From Phymatolithon calcareum (lineage: Eukaryota; Rhodophyta; Florideophyceae; Hapalidiales), in contig OZ345376.1 of assembly GCA_977006965.1 (NCBI GenBank), positions 558,001-622,000 on the forward strand: 64,000 bases of DNA. Direction: 5' to 3'. Position 1 is the first letter of the stretch; each line of letters starts with the position of its first letter. The notes under the pieces are model-generated. The model made no database searches. It was not told where the DNA came from and was given only the letters and a program-made list of their open reading frames with translations. Position numbers and translations under genes: made by a program. This document shows positions 61,801-64,000 of this stretch, in pieces.

Positions 61801-63366
61801 CGTCGTGGTTACTCATAGATTGAGAGTCGATACTCATGTCCTCATCAGTGGGCATCTCCGGTGTTTGAACAGTGACCATATCCGTTGGCGACGTGTACTC
61901 TTGACATCTGAGAAGCGTGGCAATATCTTCGTCACGCGTGGAAGGGCTGTATGTATACTCTTCTTCGTAAATCGGATCATTCTGCCGTGTTTTCTGCCGT
62001 ACAGTCCAGCAGTGCACTCCTTCTCCGCGCAGATGATCTCGCTCCCCGCTTGTATTTGACACGACGCCGAAGCAGCGAAAAATCGCCTCTTCTAATTCCG
62101 CCGGTTGTATCAGTCGAATGTCAACAATGTCACCAACTTCGGCAAATCCAAAGTAGGGCCCCTTTCTGTTAGGATTATCAACGGCCATCCACCTCTCTGG
62201 TCCATAGAACCAATCTCTTGAACTGACTATCGGCATAGTATGCACGCATTCTTGGGCACGATTAGAAGCGACTTGTTCCAGAACAAGGAGGCTCGTAGAA
62301 AGCATTTCAGACCACACATTTGGTGAGGCAACGTCTGCTCTCGCGTACTCACTAGGCAAAATGAGACGCGCAGAAATCTTAGGCATGATGGCAGACTCTT
62401 CTTTGTTGCCTCTAGCACCTGCATTAGACATATCAACGTGCTCAAATTTCTCTTGACCGCGGACCGCTAAATGATCAAGTAGATAGGGTTTGTACGTCTT
62501 GTGCAAAGATGAATAGTGCGGCAAAATGTTCGAATTATTCCGCTGGTTTCTCACGAAGAAATTTCTTGTAGAACACCAATTTCGTGCGATGAGCTCAAAG
62601 TAGATTTGGTCAATGCCTCGACGAAATTTCGCGCCGATTGGTACGCGTCTTTTGTAATCTGCGTGCTACCGTTCGTCATGATTAGCCCCCTTAGAACCCG
62701 CCAATTACTTATCTTCAGAACACTGGAATGAAAAGACACGGAGGGCTGATCATCTGCTTCAGATACCTCATCTCTTTCGAGGAGATTGTAATAATCTGAA
62801 ACAAGATCAGTTACGTCATCGGTAATTGCACTTTGGCACTCTCCGTTACGATCTTCTAAGCCGTCAGACGGTTCGGCACTCTACTGTTCCTCATACACAG
62901 GCACGCATGGCTCGGGAATAGTTTCCGGTCCTACCGGTCCTGGATCGCGGGACATTAATTGTAGTCCGGATTTCAGTTCTATTTGTCCTCCTATTTCCGC
63001 GTCGTCATCAACGCAATCACCGGGATTATCATGCCAGCGTGAGCTATGAGCTAGATCTTCTTCGCAAACATCTGACCGATTTATACTCAGTCTGTGCCGG
63101 CTGCAGGGCGCACTGCTGGCCGTGGATTGTGCTTGCGCTGGTCACTGCTGCTGGATGTTACGGTCATCACAGCCCGTACTGTTTGTTAAAGGGACCTTGG
63201 TGCCATTACAGCGGGGAATTTCAAGCAAGCGGCTTCGATTGCGACTTTTTCGCGCTTTGTGTAGGCGCTCTGAGTCCATTGCTAGACAGTCTAAGTCAAA
63301 CAATGGGGTTAACTTAGAACGGCTACGTCCAAATGCCGTCATTCCGTCCATAGTCCGTGCGCACAT
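58880..63366 (-). pseudogene. Large CACTA/Plavaka-like transposase, decayed and possibly spliced
   Basis: Collinear minus-strand pieces: 63142-63366 (possible N-terminus), 62551-62739, 61364-62554, 60272-61357, 59897-60136 and 59033-59896. 61364-62554 has a chromatin-reader-like N-terminal part (VGDIVDIRLIQPAE) and a basic linker (DGRKKKRLSPAVVAVLKKRR). 60272-61357 shows the likely catalytic region: RFVLFWDGFQFHSGS, PPGVKTGAVLERVLRGIIEG and FLDFVGCLGDTPALNSVLD with LGHTATAFCHLYRF, patterns I associate with CACTA/Plavaka-type transposases. 59897-60136 ends LKRVIKRSHNRDVLIQ, then an in-frame TAA, then FDDWQGRLG. A second in-frame TGA lies at about 61364. A GTGAGA...GTGTAG intron could join 60288 to about 60133. 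The termini were not found. Confidence 0.55.
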
Positions 63367-63826
63367 TGGAGAACATCAAGAAAATCAGGATATCACTCCA
63401 CAAGCACCGACTCACAGAGCTTTTCAACTCTCACTTTGCAACTTTTAGGTACATATGAAGTGAATAAGGGCTTTCTTTGATGTAAAAAGGATTACCTTCA
63501 AGGAGAAAATGTCATCAGCAGCTTCCACAAGCTTCTCATCAGATCTTTTTCACATTCTCCCAGCAGTGTATTAGAATCATATTCTGGCCACCTGGGTGGC
63601 CTCTTGGAAAATTTCCCTCCTCGGTGTCTAGACTGGGTATCTTCCTCTCCTCGTTCTCTTCCTCTCCTCTTGGGTGTCGAACCTGGGTTCTTTCCCCTAC
63701 TCTTCGATTGCCGACCAAGATCCACATCTTCACAACCTTTGAATTTTTCTGAGTGCCTCCTCGCTCCTCCCGCCTACTGACCGGTGTTATTTTCCGTTGC
63801 ACAGCGGTGCATGAAAGTCACCGCTC

Positions 63827-64000
63827 ATGGACGAACTACAGCTATCTCCAGCAAAGTCTGACGATGGACAAGTAAAGGATGAGATGCGTCGTATGCAGGT
63901 CGCGTATTCCCTACTTGCAAGCCGATTGGATTCACTCAGTGCAAGTGTCACCAGTACGACTCGCTTGGCAATGACTCAAAGCGCATCAGCAATCGCGTCA
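63827..64000 (+). CDS. Start of an ORF running off the window
   Basis: ATG at 63827 opens a 58-codon frame still open at the last base: MDELQLSPAKSDDGQVKDEM, then MQVAYSLLASRLDSLSASVT. It is acidic then helical, with heptad-like leucines suggesting a coiled coil. This could be a gag-like ORF1 of a retroelement or a host gene. No family is recognised from this length. Confidence 0.4.
   Translation, partial: MDELQLSPAKSDDGQVKDEMRRMQVAYSLLASRLDSLSASVTSTTRLAMTQSASAIAS

Noticed and set aside
63039-63448. Hydrophobic plus-strand frame as a membrane protein gene
   Set aside because: No start context or conservation; the minus strand fits better as part of the large transposase.
1-64000. tRNA, rRNA or integrated virus
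   Set aside because: No convincing tRNA or rRNA signature was seen by eye and no viral structural gene; all polymerase genes belong to retroelements.

Overview
This is eukaryotic nuclear DNA: transposon-dense, gene-poor, with TATA-type promoters, single-exon GTPase genes and eukaryote-specific transposable elements (hAT, MULE, piggyBac-like, Tigger/pogo, DIRS-like, non-LTR, SINEs, solo LTRs). There is no bacterial operon structure. The transposase styles remind me of oomycete or algal genomes, but the lineage cannot be settled by reading alone.

The only intact single-copy-style genes are four copies of one AIG1/GIMAP-like GTPase: copy 1 (4586-6586, minus), copy 2 (8652-10586, plus), copy 3 (30235-32169, plus) and copy 4 (51143-53029, plus). 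Each has a TATA box 248-253 bp upstream of the ATG and sits in a duplicated unit of up to about 10 kb. Copies 1 and 2 form a large inverted repeat (1-7131 against 8107-14132, 975-bp spacer). Copy 3 spans about 26840-46146 because many elements have inserted into it. Copy 4 is a shorter, more diverged piece (about 50660-56045).

Because the unit is present several times, one copy often serves as the empty site for an insertion in another. This defines element ends and target-site duplications (TSDs) to the base: a MULE (426-1476, 10-bp TSD), a pogo-type MITE (7398-7951, TA), Tigger (27521-29620, TA), a DIRS-like retroelement (33715-39895), a short TCA-tailed retroelement (42059-42217, 18-bp TSD), a solo LTR (42420-43305, 5-bp TSD), a truncated LINE (53167-54430, 13-bp TSD), a hAT (54594-55610, 8-bp TSD) and a SINE shared by copies 1-3 but absent from copy 4.

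Region by region: 1-17935 holds GTPase units 1 and 2. 17936-24807 holds unrelated DNA with nested hAT/MULE elements, a pogo MITE and a TIR element carrying a 60-bp minisatellite ORF. 24808-26826 is a piggyBac-like element containing a LINE fragment. 26840-46146 is unit 3 with its insertions. 46147-50660 holds SINE and hAT debris. 50660-56045 is unit 4. 56463-57930 is a LINE fragment split by a solo LTR. 58112-63366 is a decayed large transposase region, and an open coding start runs off the end of the window at 63827.

The contrast is clear: transposon genes here are broken by stops, frameshifts and nested insertions, while the four GTPase frames stay open. The best candidate for something new is the GTPase family itself, a small diverging cluster carried on repeatedly duplicated, transposon-flanked DNA, together with a piggyBac-like family using CTAG-type target sites and a LINE RNase H with a Tudor-like insertion.
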